A DNA stretch of 64,000 nucleotides from Arabidopsis thaliana. Its lineage: Eukaryota; Streptophyta; Magnoliopsida; Brassicales; Brassicaceae. A model generated the notes under the pieces. It did not search any database. It was not told the origin of the DNA and saw nothing but the letters and a program-made list of their open reading frames with translations. The DNA is taken from positions 14,979,443 through 15,043,442 of the forward strand of contig NC_003071.7 in NCBI RefSeq assembly GCF_000001735.4, in the 5' to 3' direction. A program made the translations under genes and the position numbers. Below are positions 48,570 through 64,000 of this stretch, in pieces. How positions within the stretch are numbered: position 1 is the stretch's first letter; every line of letters starts with the position of its first letter.

Positions 48570-48657
48570 GTGACGTTTACCAGTGGATTATGCAATCACA
48601 ATTATCAGATTGCTCCATCTTTTTGGTAATAGATTCCTGGGAGAGAAATCTCGTCAC
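48570..48657 (-). ncRNA. Conserved folded leader element, copy A
   Basis: On the minus strand a six-pair outer stem, GTGACG (48657-48652) with CGTCAC (48575-48570), encloses two hairpins: GATTTC/GGAATC (48650-48645 with 48637-48632) and GCAATC/GATTGC (48613-48608 with 48597-48592). The same fold is kept in copy B. It also contains box-like GTGACGA and CTGA, so it could be an unusual C/D snoRNA. Confidence 0.4.
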
Positions 48658-48774
48658 GTAACTAAAATCAAAATCGAGACAAATACACAAAAGAAAAAAA
48701 AACAAAGAATAAGGAATCCAAGGAAATGAGGAGGACGAAGATGAGATGAGATGAGAAGAGAGAATGCGCGCGGA

Positions 48775-48905
48775 TATGTATATATACAAGAGAAATTGGA
48801 AGCCCTAGAAGAGACACACACCGCCTTTGGGAATTAATTATACGCCTTAATGGCCCAATAGATTTGCTCTTCATGGCCCAAACTATTTGCTCTGCAAGCC
48901 CATTA
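48775..48905 (-). promoter_or_regulatory. snoRNA gene promoter, copy A
   Basis: Reading the minus strand toward the snoRNAs: site II elements (TGGGCT at 48902-48897, TGGGCC at 48880-48875 and 48857-48852), a telo-box-like GGGCT at about 48805, then a TATA region GTATATATAC (48786-48775). Site II plus telo-box is the standard promoter of plant snoRNA and ribosomal protein genes. Confidence 0.75.
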
Positions 48906-50267
48906 AAGGTAACTAAATTATTTTTAAAAGGTAAAATAATTAAATATTTAATTTTGCAACTTGTGACATAAAGAGTCAGCAGTTTTTCATCAGTCATGTA
49001 ATTTTCATATTTTGGCCAGAAGGGATACATATATTTTCAGATCATCTCAATTTGTGTAAATAAGAATTTTTTTATTCCGGATACAACCAACAGAGATGAA
49101 GTTCTAAGCTACGTTTGAATTATTTGGTTTTAACGTTATAGATAGAGAGCATGCTACTACTTTGGCGTTTTTTTTTAATCTAGCAAAATGTGCATGAGTT
49201 CCACTAGTGGCGCTGGTGGATACGAGTGAGACGCTATCAGTCATGACTTATGAGTGTGTTCCAGTGTTTTCTTTATACACGAATTTAGGTATGATCGGGA
49301 CTTATAGAAGACAACGATCACCGCATTTTTATAAGTTGTTTGATGTTGGATTTTACTATTTGCAGGGTAATCGATTGGCCATAAAGCAATTTGGTTTTAA
49401 TCGGTTCTGATACTACTACCAATTAGATTCAAGAGTGTTTGAATTAAGTATAGGTAAAGATGTTGTGATTAGAAAAGATTATCACACAAGAATTCTTCGT
49501 CGAAAATGGGAACACCAATTAAGACATCTTGACAAGCAGCCTGTCTTTCCCTTGTTCTGACAACTTGAAGGTGAAGCTGATGATTGCTTAAAATAAGATG
49601 TACGCGTAAGGAAATCACAGACTTTCTCATCTTTTTATTCTTCGTAGACATCAGAGATTGATGGATATCAAGTTACAAGAAACTAATAATAGTTTACTTC
49701 GTTTCGGTATAAGTTACAAGATAAATTAATGTATGGCTGGGTTACAAGAAACGTAGAAATCAAATGTAGAATATGAATATTATCTATTGAATACAAGGCG
49801 TAGTAGTTTCAGAAATACACTTTTATTACCGGCTTCGGGAACATAACAAAACGAACATAAACTAAAGGTCATAAACTGCGGAAACGTCTCAAGCGGCTAG
49901 ACATAATGGAATGAGCCAAACACCTTCATCAATAACATCCAGACTAGATTTTCAGAACTATCATCACCCACAGCTACAGTTAGGACAAACCCGTCGAAGA
50001 TCACATCAATTAACTGAATCTGTAAAACAAAGCCAACCACATAACCAATACACAATTTGTGTCCCTCGTTAAAAATATGTAAACACAAAACCAAATCAGT
50101 CAAAATGTAAAACTGTAAAAGGGTAATAATATAACCATCAGCAACCAAAAGTTATCATCAAAGAAATACAGTCCGCATCAAGGTCAAGTCATTATAATGA
50201 CCATCATCTGGCTATTAAAACCCTTTTCAATCTTATAAACTTACAAAAAAAATTTCAGAAATAATAA
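48906..50267. other. Spacer between snoRNA copies
   Basis: No confident gene. The minus-strand frame 49469-49651 (MSTKNKKMRKSVISLRVHLI..., 60 codons with ATG) and the plus-strand frame 49207-49410 (no ATG start) have no recognisable domain. The part from about 49930 onward resembles the sequence 3' of copy A. Confidence 0.4.
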
Positions 50268-50350
50268 AGGCTCAGAGAAAATATGGGTTAGAGATGGTTA
50301 TCAGCACTAATATCAGAGTGGTGCATGACATTCTCGTTCATCACTGCCTT
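50268..50350 (-). ncRNA. C/D-box snoRNA, 18S guide (snoR21/U32/snR40 class), copy B
   Basis: Minus strand: box C TGATGA (50343-50338), internal CTGA (50316-50313), box D CTGA (50275-50272). A terminal stem of AAAAGGC with GCCTTT is longer than in copy A. The guide GTCATGCACCAC (50329-50318) pairs with 18S GUGGUGCAUGGC and directs 2'-O-methylation of the same G as copy A. The second guide space, before box D, has no rRNA match I can recognise. Confidence 0.85.
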
Positions 50351-50386
50351 TTCTATACTAATCAAAAACAAAACTCATCAAAAAAA

Positions 50387-50473
50387 TAGCCTCAGAATTG
50401 CAGAAGTATCATCAATGTTAATCAGTCCCGAAAGATGGTGTTCTTTTATAATCTGATGTCCTCATTGGCTAAA
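50387..50473 (-). ncRNA. C/D-box snoRNA, 25S guide (snoR39BY/snR39B class), copy B
   Basis: Minus strand: terminal stem TAGCC/GGCTA, box C ATGAGGA (50465-50459, one mismatch to RTGATGA), D' CTGA (50425-50422), C' TGATGAT and box D CTGA (50395-50392). The guide CACCATCTTTCGGG (50440-50427) is complementary to 25S CCCGAAAGAUGGUG. The fifth base from D' pairs with the G equivalent to yeast Gm805. Confidence 0.82.
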
Positions 50474-50515
50474 TACAATCCTAACTAGATAAAACTGAAA
50501 ACCAAAATACAGGGG

Positions 50516-50640
50516 AATATAGATCTCATGGCCGGTCCCAAACGGTAAAAGCAGCGACGCCGCTCCGCAAGGCAATGGAATATGAGAGCCAATAGCAAGA
50601 TACCCAAAACGGAGAAGCCCTAGAGCTCCATCAACGTCCA
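50516..50640 (-). ncRNA. Candidate H/ACA-like RNA in snoRNA precursor, copy B
   Basis: Same two hairpins as copy A. The first is GATGGAG/CTCCGTT (50632-50626 with 50614-50608), where the final pair becomes G-U. The second is TCTCAT/ATGAGA (50587-50582 with 50529-50524), with AGCGGC/GCTGCT at the tip and ATA three bases after the stem. The single loop change (GTT to GTC) and the stem-preserving change support RNA structure. Confidence 0.4.
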
Positions 50641-50660
50641 TGGGCATGCCCAATTGCTTT

Positions 50661-50747
50661 GTGACGTTTACTAGTGGATTATGCAATCACAATTTCAGAT
50701 TGCTCCATCTTTTTAGTAATAGATTCCTTGGAGAGAAATCTCGTCAC
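50661..50747 (-). ncRNA. Conserved folded leader element, copy B
   Basis: Outer stem GTGACG (50747-50742) with CGTCAC (50666-50661) encloses the same two hairpins as copy A. Differences from copy A fall mainly in loops and linkers. Confidence 0.4.
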
Positions 50748-50899
50748 GTAACTAATCCCTAACTTGCTAACTTAATCAAACAACCTAAACCCTACAAAAC
50801 TCAAAATTAATACAAGATAAGCTAGAAGGAGATTCTTAAGGAATCGTAAGAGTGGAAAAGGTTGAAGAAGTGAAGATGAGAAGGAAGGTGGTGCGTTGT

Positions 50900-51010
50900 G
50901 TCAATTTATACCTAAGAGATTAGGGTTTTGAGGAAGCCCTAAAGAATCACACCGCCTTTAACATCACGGGCCTTTTGTTAATTCTACGAGAGAGCCCAAT
51001 TAAGCCCATT
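50900..51010 (-). promoter_or_regulatory. snoRNA gene promoter, copy B
   Basis: On the minus strand toward the RNA: TGGGCT at 51008-51003 and 50998-50993, GGCCCG at about 50972-50967, telo-box type AAACCCTAA (about 50929-50920, beside AGCCCTAAAG on the other strand), then a TATA-like TATAAATT at about 50910-50903. Confidence 0.72.
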
Positions 51011-52616
51011 AGGTTTATTTTTATTTGTAGCTTTATAAGACCCATTCAAATTGTTGTAAATTGTAATATGTTGTTGGGCCATCAGACTGAATAAACAACC
51101 CTCCTAAGGTTGTACACTTTTACAAGTTAGGAAGGTGACACTGCACATGAGGTTACTAATCCCATCTCGGTCTCGGACTTGTGTAATGTAAAGTGTGGGT
51201 CTCATGCAGTTCACCCATGCTTATAAAATGTGTGTGTGTTCAGTGTCGACTTCGACTTAAATTTCAACACATTGTTAGTGGCTCCTAGTTCATTATTATT
51301 ATTTTTCCTAGCTTAACATTCGGCCAACGATTTTTCAATGAAGGAGTTTTCAATTTACGTCAACAAAAAAAACATACAAATGTAATTTAGCACTAGAAGC
51401 CTCGCGAACCGGTTACACAATATCAAGTTTTATGTAAGATCCTCTGAGAACAATGGTTAGAACCATACTAATGTAAATGTTTGGACGCATAGAAATTGTT
51501 TTACCTTTGATGATCTCAAGTTAATAATGATTTACTTGTTTAAAAACTCTTAGTTGTCAACAATTTAGTTTGGGTTACGGTGGAAACAGAGAACCATGAT
51601 TACACAAATGAATGACTTTTAAATTTAACCAACCCCATGCAATGATGCACCACACCACTTCCATAGACCACCAACCCCACTATTGGATACACGTACCGTC
51701 TCAATAGTCATTGCAAAGCCCATTTTTCTAAATCTTTCTAAGAGTTTCTTTATAACTTTTGTACAATGTTCTAAATTACTAAATTTCCTCATTATCAAAC
51801 ATGAAAATTGTTTAAAGCAGTACTAAATAATGGTAACTTAGTGATCATCATTTTGTCTTTTTGTGGGTTAAAATCCGAAATCTATTTTTCCTAGACGCAC
51901 ATCCATTGCATAAGTTAATAGCAGAGTTGCTAATTCCAAAATTTGATTCTAAAATCTCAACAAAAATGCAAACTGTGTTTCACTAAAAAGTGTGTGGAGG
52001 AAACTTCATAACTTCACTTTCATAGTATTTCACTTTCACTTGTCTGTCTCCATCTTTTCCACTAATAATTGTAAGTCCTTAAATGTTCTCAAACCGACCA
52101 TATTCATATCCCACAAATCTTACTTTTATATCATTAAAATACCGCGTAGATATGGGCAATGATCATGGTTCCGTGTGATTACTTCTACGAACATCTCTCG
52201 TCCACGACACATGTCACCTCTGTTTGATCTATGTATCTCCCCAATCCATAGTCAAATTATACATTTGTATATGTACTTAAGATTTGTGTAGTTTATTCAA
52301 CACCAACAAAACTAAACTATGCAAATGATTAACAAACTAGTCTTAGGGATAGGGATAGTCACGGGTACATGATTTCAAACTCTACACCTTTAAAATCAAT
52401 AGTCTCTGCAAATTTTGCAATTAATTACATTAATAGTCTCTTTTCTATTTAAGCCACTTGTTGCTTTAACACGGAGAGCTGTAGCAACACACTCTAAAAG
52501 CAACAAAGGATCCAACTAACAAACAACAAATCAGTGTTTTTGTTTCTATCAACAGTCTCTCTGAAAATCTCACAAAGTTTTCATCTTTTAATAAGAAATC
52601 AAGTTTACGGACAGAG
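51011..52616. other. Intergenic and CASP-like gene promoter
   Basis: About 1.6 kb without coding signal. AT-rich; no recognisable element apart from a CT/CA-rich leader just before the ATG at 52617. Confidence 0.5.
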
Positions 52617-53652
52617 ATGAGTTATTTGGGAGTCGGAGTTAGTCCCGGAAACGTCTCCGGAAGTACTACCAAAATGAAGCTGATTGATCGGAAAGTGAGA
52701 GTCACGGAGTTGATTCTGAGGTGTTTGGTTTGTGTCCTTGCTCTCGTCGCTGCGATTCTCATTGCTACAGATGTTCAAGTGAGAGAGATTTTCATGATTC
52801 AGAAGAAAGCCAAATTCACCGACATGAAGGCGCTTGTGTAAGCTTCATGACAAAGATTCCTCAATTTTATGGCTTTTGTGTAAAGTTCGCAACTTTAGTA
52901 ACAATCGTTCTCTGAGTTCAGGCTTTTGGTGGTCGTCAATGGCATAGCCGCGGGTTATTCTTTGGTTCAGGCGGTTCGTTGCGTGGTGGGTTTGATGAAA
53001 GGAAGAGTTTTGTTTAGTAAGCCTCTGGCTTGGGCCATTTTCTTCGGCGATCAGGTGACTCTGTTTTTTACCCAATTGATCTTTCTCTGTTTTTGCTTGG
53101 GACTTAACTATTAAGTACTGAAAAAGTTTGCTGTGAATTTTGTGGGTCAGTGAATTTGAAAAGTCTACCGTGTGAGATTCATTTGTTTGGTAGGGTATAG
53201 GAATTTATTGGGTTTAGGTTGGAATCTTTCATTAATGTCACTAAATCAATAATTGATCAAGAATGTTGATAATCTCTTATGGTCCTGCTAACTGAAAGCA
53301 AAGAAATTGACTCGGTCTCTGTATTCTTCTAGTTCACATAGGTTGTTGTATAAGTGAGTAGTGACATTGTTCATGACCTTGTTATGTATGTTATGAGCAG
53401 GCAGTAGCATACTTGTGTGTGGCGGGGGTTGCAGCCGCGGCGCAGTCTGCGGCCTTTGCAAAGTTGGGTGAGCCAGAGCTTCAATGGATGAAAATTTGTA
53501 ATATGTATGGGAAGTTTTGTAACCAAGTGGGTGAAGGAATTGCGAGCGCTTTGTTTGCTTGCATTGGAATGGTTTTGATCTCTTGCATTTCGGCTTTCGG
53601 TGTCTTTCGTTTGTACGGCGGAAGCAAATCTAGGCCAAGCTCACGGTGGTGA
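52617..53652 (+). CDS. CASPL2B2: CASP-like membrane protein (CASPL2B type)
   Basis: Three exons, 52617-52837, 52922-53054 and 53401-53652, give 201 residues. Four membrane segments are visible: LILRCLVCVLALVAAILIAT, LLVVVNGIAAGYSLVQAV, AVAYLCVAGVAAAAQSAAFA and ALFACIGMVLISCISAFGVF. The conserved Arg of segment 1 (ELILR) and Asp of segment 3 (FFGDQ) are present, as in CASP/MARVEL proteins. CASPs build the Casparian strip domain by forming membrane scaffolds; CASPL members act in other membrane domains. The N-terminus is cytosolic and short. The subgroup name is from gene position and memory. Confidence 0.9.
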
Positions 53653-54191
53653 AGGCCTGTAGTGGTCTTGGACCAACCTTGTTTGTGGAACCTCTATTAA
53701 ATGTTGTGGTGTGTGTCCTCTTATCTCTCAGTGTGTATACCGCTATTACTTACTGTCATGATCTCAGCTGATCTATAAACATAATCATGACAATTATGGT
53801 TGTTTGATGTGAATAATTATTACATGTAGTTTTTTAAAACCACAAACAATGACATGTTTAGTCTATCTTTGGTTTGAATTGCTTTTAATAACCAAAAAAC
53901 GGAACTTCAAAACTCATCCATGGATATAATGATGGATTAATTACCACCAATCCTTTTGAGTTTTAACGTAAAACATAATTTCATTGATCTCATTCTCATA
54001 AAAATAAACACCTCTCGCCAAAACTAACAGTTTATATATAGACTGTGGCCAGAAAGAGCAAGTTATATATAGACATACTCACGAGGATGTCATTGTTTTA
54101 CATTTTGTTCCCTCAAGTCATTTATTTAAGACACCTCTTTCACAAAGAAAGAAAATAGAAGAAGGAAGAATCTACGTTAACGGACAGGATC
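53653..54191. other. Intergenic
   Basis: 3'UTR of the CASP-like gene followed by AT-rich sequence. No gene seen. Confidence 0.5.
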
Positions 54192-54513
54192 ATGGAGAAG
54201 AAGGTGGCTTTGGTGATGGCTTTGATGTTGCTTATGTCCGTGTTGGTTTCTGCCGAGGAAACACCAACCATCGGACAGAGGATAGACTCAGCCGCAACCG
54301 ACTTTACCAAATTCTTCGATGAACATGCCCGTCCTGTCGTGGACTCCGTCTCCTCTACCGTCAAATCCGTCTACCACTGGTTTGGTGATAAAGCTAAGTA
54401 TGTTGTTTTAAATCTTTCTCCTAGTTTCTAATTCACATGGTTCAACGTTATGTTATATAACTTCTTTTTGTTGTTGTTGTTTGTTGTATATTTGTAGGGA
54501 ATGGGGACTCTAG
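54192..54513 (+). CDS. 73-residue secreted-type small protein
   Basis: Two exons, 54192-54397 and 54498-54513, joined in phase 2. They encode MEKKVALVMALMLLMSVLVS... ending KEWGL. The first 21 residues are a clear signal peptide (basic start, Leu/Met/Val core, cleavage after VSA). The mature part is about 52 residues with no Cys and is amphipathic (IDSAATDFTKFFDEHARPVV, then SVYHWFGDKAK). No known peptide-hormone motif is recognisable. The second coding exon is only 16 bases, so frame-only prediction would miss the true end. The function is unknown. Confidence 0.72.
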
Positions 54514-54736
54514 AGATTTGTTTATGAGCGAAGAGGTTTGGAAAACATTTTCAGCCAATCAAGTTTGATCTCCATGTACTACTTTATTTTTAATTAATAT
54601 TAAAAGAAAAAGATGTATATTTGTCTTCTAATACGTAACAACTACACACAAAACAGAAACAAATACCACCTATCAATAAAAAACGCAAATAATGATGTTT
54701 ACAAAATGTACCTCATGCAAATAAGTGGAAAAAAAA

Positions 54737-61292
<6,556 letters not shown>

Positions 61293-62534
61293 ATGGGAAG
61301 ATCAGCTCTGATTCACTTGCTTCGCTCCCAATCCCGACGTCTCTCTTCCTCCACCTTCACTTCAGGTTCTTTTTTTCTCCACTATACACCTTTCATTTTC
61401 CGGGAAACAAGTCCGATCATGGTGTTTATACAATTTACGGGAAAAGCTCAATCCTTACGGCTTTAGAGTAGAAATGGCTGCTATATATTGTCTTTATGGG
61501 TTTTGTATATCCATTTTCTCAAACCACTCTCGTGATTTTGGTTTCCCTTTTCGATTTGATTGGTGAAAGTACTTTGCATCCGATAAGCTGAAATAGATTT
61601 GAAATTGACTTGAGCATTATATACCATAGCTTAATCTGGATCAGAAATGGCAGGCTAGGGTTTTTCCCGTTCACTTGTAGCATTTTGAGTTTTAGCAATT
61701 GGTTAGGCAATATGTAGTCTTGGTCTCAAACGGATTTGAAACTGGGGTTGTGCTTCATTTGGATGAGAAATGGCAAGTTAGGGTTTTTCCACTTCATTGA
61801 AGCATTGTGAGCCTTAGCTGTTGTTTGAAGCAGTAGTATGTGGTCACGAGATACCACAGATTCATCAAGCCTATGGTCATTTCTTTTCAGGATATCATCA
61901 CCGGTCAATAGCAGGATCATGGTCATCATCAGTGAACCCGAAGGTCAGATTCCAGGTTCCATCCCTTAGCCAGAGAAGCTGGGCATCATTTGGAGCAAAG
62001 ACTAGAGAGGACGATGATGAGCACAAGATCAGCATCGGACCCCAAGAGAAGAAAGAAGAGAAGGATGGAGGTGTGGTTTACTATGGACCAATCTCATCAA
62101 CCATAAAGAAAGTGAAACTCCTCTCACTCTCCACTTGCTGTCTATCAGTCTCTCTTGGCCCGGTCATCACTTTCATGACTTCCCCGGGACTGAATGTGAT
62201 CATGAAAGGTGCTGTTGCCTCTACTGTGATCTTCCTTAGCGCATCCACAACCGCTGCTCTCCACTGGTTTGTTAGTCCCTACGTGCACAAGCTGAGGTGG
62301 CAGCCTGGTTCAGACACTTTTGAGGTCGAGATGATGACTTGGCTCGGCACATTTAGCGCAAAGACACTGAAATTCTCAGACATACGTTATCCAGACACGC
62401 AAAGACCGTATGTGAGCTTCAAGGCTGATGGGAATTTCTACTTTGTGGATGCAGATCATTGCCCTAACAAGGCATTGTTGGCTAGGCTCACTCCTCCAAA
62501 GGATGCTCATGACTCTGCTTTCAAGAACTTGTAA
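61293..62534 (+). CDS. TMEM70-family mitochondrial membrane protein (DUF1301)
   Basis: Two exons, 61293-61365 and 61891-62534, give 238 residues. The N-terminus MGRSALIHLLRSQSRRLSSS is Arg/Ser/Leu-rich with no acids, a typical mitochondrial presequence. Two closely spaced membrane helices follow (LSTCCLSVSLGPVITFM and GAVASTVIFLSASTTAALHWF), the arrangement of the TMEM70/TMEM186/TMEM223 family. The C-terminal domain is soluble (YVHKLRWQPGSDTFEVEMM, YPDTQRPYVSFKADGNFYF). Animal TMEM70 helps build ATP synthase by holding subunit c, and related proteins assist complex I; the plant role is inferred. The pairing with a TIM14 gene downstream on the same strand has no evident meaning. Confidence 0.85.
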
Positions 62535-62878
62535 TCCAAATTCGTTTCTTTTGTTATACTCTTTTTTTGGGTGTGGATTTTTGTTGGGTTTGTAAGCTCT
62601 TTAAGATACTTGGATACCTCCTCCCCTTCTCATCACTAATACCCAAAAAAATGCAAATAAGAAAAGACCGGTTTGATCCAATTGCTAATTCTATTGAGAA
62701 ATTATAAAACCGGTTTTGAACCGGTTGGCGTTAAAACCGGTTTAGCTCAGCCTCAAAGGTTTTGATTGAGTTCCCATTTTGGTTGCAGCGATCGGAGAGC
62801 TCTGACGGCATCAGCCACCTCTGCGGCTTCGCAAATCCAAATAAGCTGTGGATGAAACGAAGAATCCTAGATTTCTGA
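62535..62878. other. Spacer, TMEM70-family 3'UTR and TIM14 promoter
   Basis: AT-rich 3'UTR followed by several AAAACCGG(T)-type repeats (62668, 62707, 62733) and the TIM14 leader. No gene. Confidence 0.5.
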
Positions 62879-63892
62879 ATGGTACGTAATTCGGAACACT
62901 AATAGTCTCTTCCAGAAATTAGGGTTCATCCGTTAGTTGTGAGTCTTGTTCTGTGAATCTTTTGGATTCTAAGTTTTATAATATCATGAATCAGTGCTCT
63001 GTTAATCGTGTTTAATACTGGTCAATGATTTTCTTAAGCTAAATCGATCTTTCTTGGATATGAATCTCTCTTGGCTCATTTTGTTGATAAGGAAATGAAT
63101 CTTTGAAGAGTCACTGCCTTGGCTTTTCTCATCTTGAAGAGTCTTGTGTTTAGTTAAGATAAGATTTAAAACTGACTGCAAAATACTTCTTTCATGAATG
63201 TAGTGTGTCTTAAGTCCCTTTGGATTCTTGTTTGCAATGTATTTGTCATTTACTGTAGCAGAAATGAGTCCTCTTTGCAAGTTTTAATCAATAGATTTTG
63301 AAAACTGTGACAAGTGAGCTTGATTCATTGGAGAATGATGATGGTAAGAAGAATAAAGCATATACAAATGCTTAATTTTGTGTTATGCGTTTTTGGTACA
63401 CCAGGCGACACCATTTATAGCGGGGGTTGCAGTAGCTGCAACAGCACTTGCTGGTAGATATGGAATCCAAGCATGGCAAGCATTCAAGGCAAGGCCACCA
63501 AGGCCCAAAATTAAGAAATTTTATGAGGGCGGTTTCCAGCCTACGATGACGAAAAGGGAAGCTGCTCTCATTCTTGGCGTCAGGTGAAGGAAACACACAC
63601 ACATACTCTCTCTTTCTCTTGTGTTTAGTAGTTTCTCAATCCTCAATGATCAATTTGGTTATAGCATTAGCATAGTTTCCATTGAAGAAAGTGTAACGTT
63701 GTTTGAAATGTGGGGTTTTGTGATTGAAAACACAGGGAGAGTGTAGCGGCGGAAAAGGTGAAGGAAGCACACAGGAAGGTAATGGTAGCAAACCATCCAG
63801 ATGCAGGTGGTAGCCATTTCCTAGCCTCTAAGATCAATGAAGCTAAAGACGTGATGCTAGGCAAAACTAAAAACAGCGGATCCGCTTTTTGA
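62879..63892 (+). CDS. TIM14-1: TIM14/Pam18, J-protein of the mitochondrial import motor
   Basis: Three exons, 62879-62881 (ATG only), 63405-63583 and 63736-63892, give 112 residues: [20 protein letters not shown]... ending NSGSAF. One N-terminal membrane segment ([14 protein letters not shown]) anchors it in the inner membrane. The J domain in the matrix ([27 protein letters not shown]) carries the HPD motif at residues 81-83 (NHPDAGGS). It stimulates mtHsp70 in the PAM motor at the TIM23 channel. The length matches Pam18. The first coding exon contains only the start codon, followed by an intron of 523 bases. The number in the symbol is from memory. Confidence 0.93.
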
Positions 63893-64000
63893 TGCAAATT
63901 TCAATCAAAAGACTTCCTTATGAATCATCTTATGTTATAGGACTGTAATGTCAAAATGCAGATTTTATGCTAATTTATAAGCTTGTGGTCTGTTTGTGAC
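63893..64000. other. TIM14 3' flank
   Basis: 3'UTR sequence to the window edge; no further gene begins here. Confidence 0.6.

Larger units (their letters stand above)
48145..50970 (-). repeat. Tandem duplication of a polycistronic snoRNA gene
   Basis: Copy A (about 47850-48905) and copy B (about 49930-51010) lie head to tail, about 2.1 kb apart. Matching order on the minus strand is promoter, folded leader, H/ACA-like part, snoR39BY-like, snoR21-like. Similarity is strongest in the RNA boxes, guides and stems and poor in between. No reading frame is conserved between the copies, which marks it as an RNA gene. Confidence 0.85.

Noticed and set aside
49207-49651. Frames at 49207-49410 (+) and 49469-49651 (-) as genes
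   Set aside because: One lacks an ATG start, the other has no domain or exon partner; nothing supports them.
50462-50686. 74-codon frame MHNPLVNVTKQLGMPMDVDG... in snoRNA copy B
   Set aside because: The duplicated copy A has a stop after 11 codons and frame changes, while RNA stems and guides are conserved; not a protein gene.

Overview
This is nuclear plant DNA. The genes are short-exon and intron-rich with AT-rich introns, promoters carry site II (TGGCCCA-type) and telo-box motifs, and several products are plant-specific (a FIS2-type polycomb protein, glucomannan synthase, RUB, CASP-like protein). The gene order matches, from memory and not from a search, Arabidopsis thaliana chromosome 2 at about AT2G35630 to AT2G35795. 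Locus names are recollection; exon boundaries were worked out here from splice sites and reading frame.

Layout. 1-11 kb (+): the 3' end of MOR1, a ubiquitin-RUB fusion (RUB2), a trihelix factor, CSLA7 and the FAD monooxygenase CTF2A, then a small minus-strand membrane protein. 13-17 kb (+): FIS2. 17.5-19.2 kb (-): a PTPMT1-type phosphatase. 20.5-26.4 kb (+): peroxisomal acyl-CoA oxidase ACX5 and ERF38. 26.4-31.4 kb is gene-poor and holds a truncated remnant of a ribosomal protein eL15 gene. 31.5-34.6 kb (-): PGSIP7. 37.4-40.4 kb (+): the J-domain protein OWL1. 41-47 kb (-): a heavy-metal-associated small protein, a 56-residue protein and inositol transporter INT3. 48.1-51 kb (-): two diverged tandem copies of a polycistronic snoRNA gene. 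52.6-54.5 kb (+): a CASP-like membrane protein and a 73-residue secreted-type peptide. 54.7-60.7 kb (-): tandem serine carboxypeptidases SCPL28 and SCPL26. 61.3-63.9 kb (+): a TMEM70-family mitochondrial protein and the TIM14/Pam18 import-motor J-protein.

The genes are ordinary unlinked housekeeping and developmental loci; there is no operon and I see no defence or mobile-element system. I recognised no intact transposon. The most informative items are the eL15 promoter/first-exon remnant, which lies between ERF38 and PGSIP7 where the duplicated chromosome 4 block (ACX1, an ERF, RPL15A, PGSIP8) has its RPL15 gene; the duplicated snoRNA genes, whose guides can be read against 18S and 25S rRNA and whose precursors carry a conserved unexplained folded leader; and the loss of three introns from SCPL28 relative to its neighbour SCPL26.
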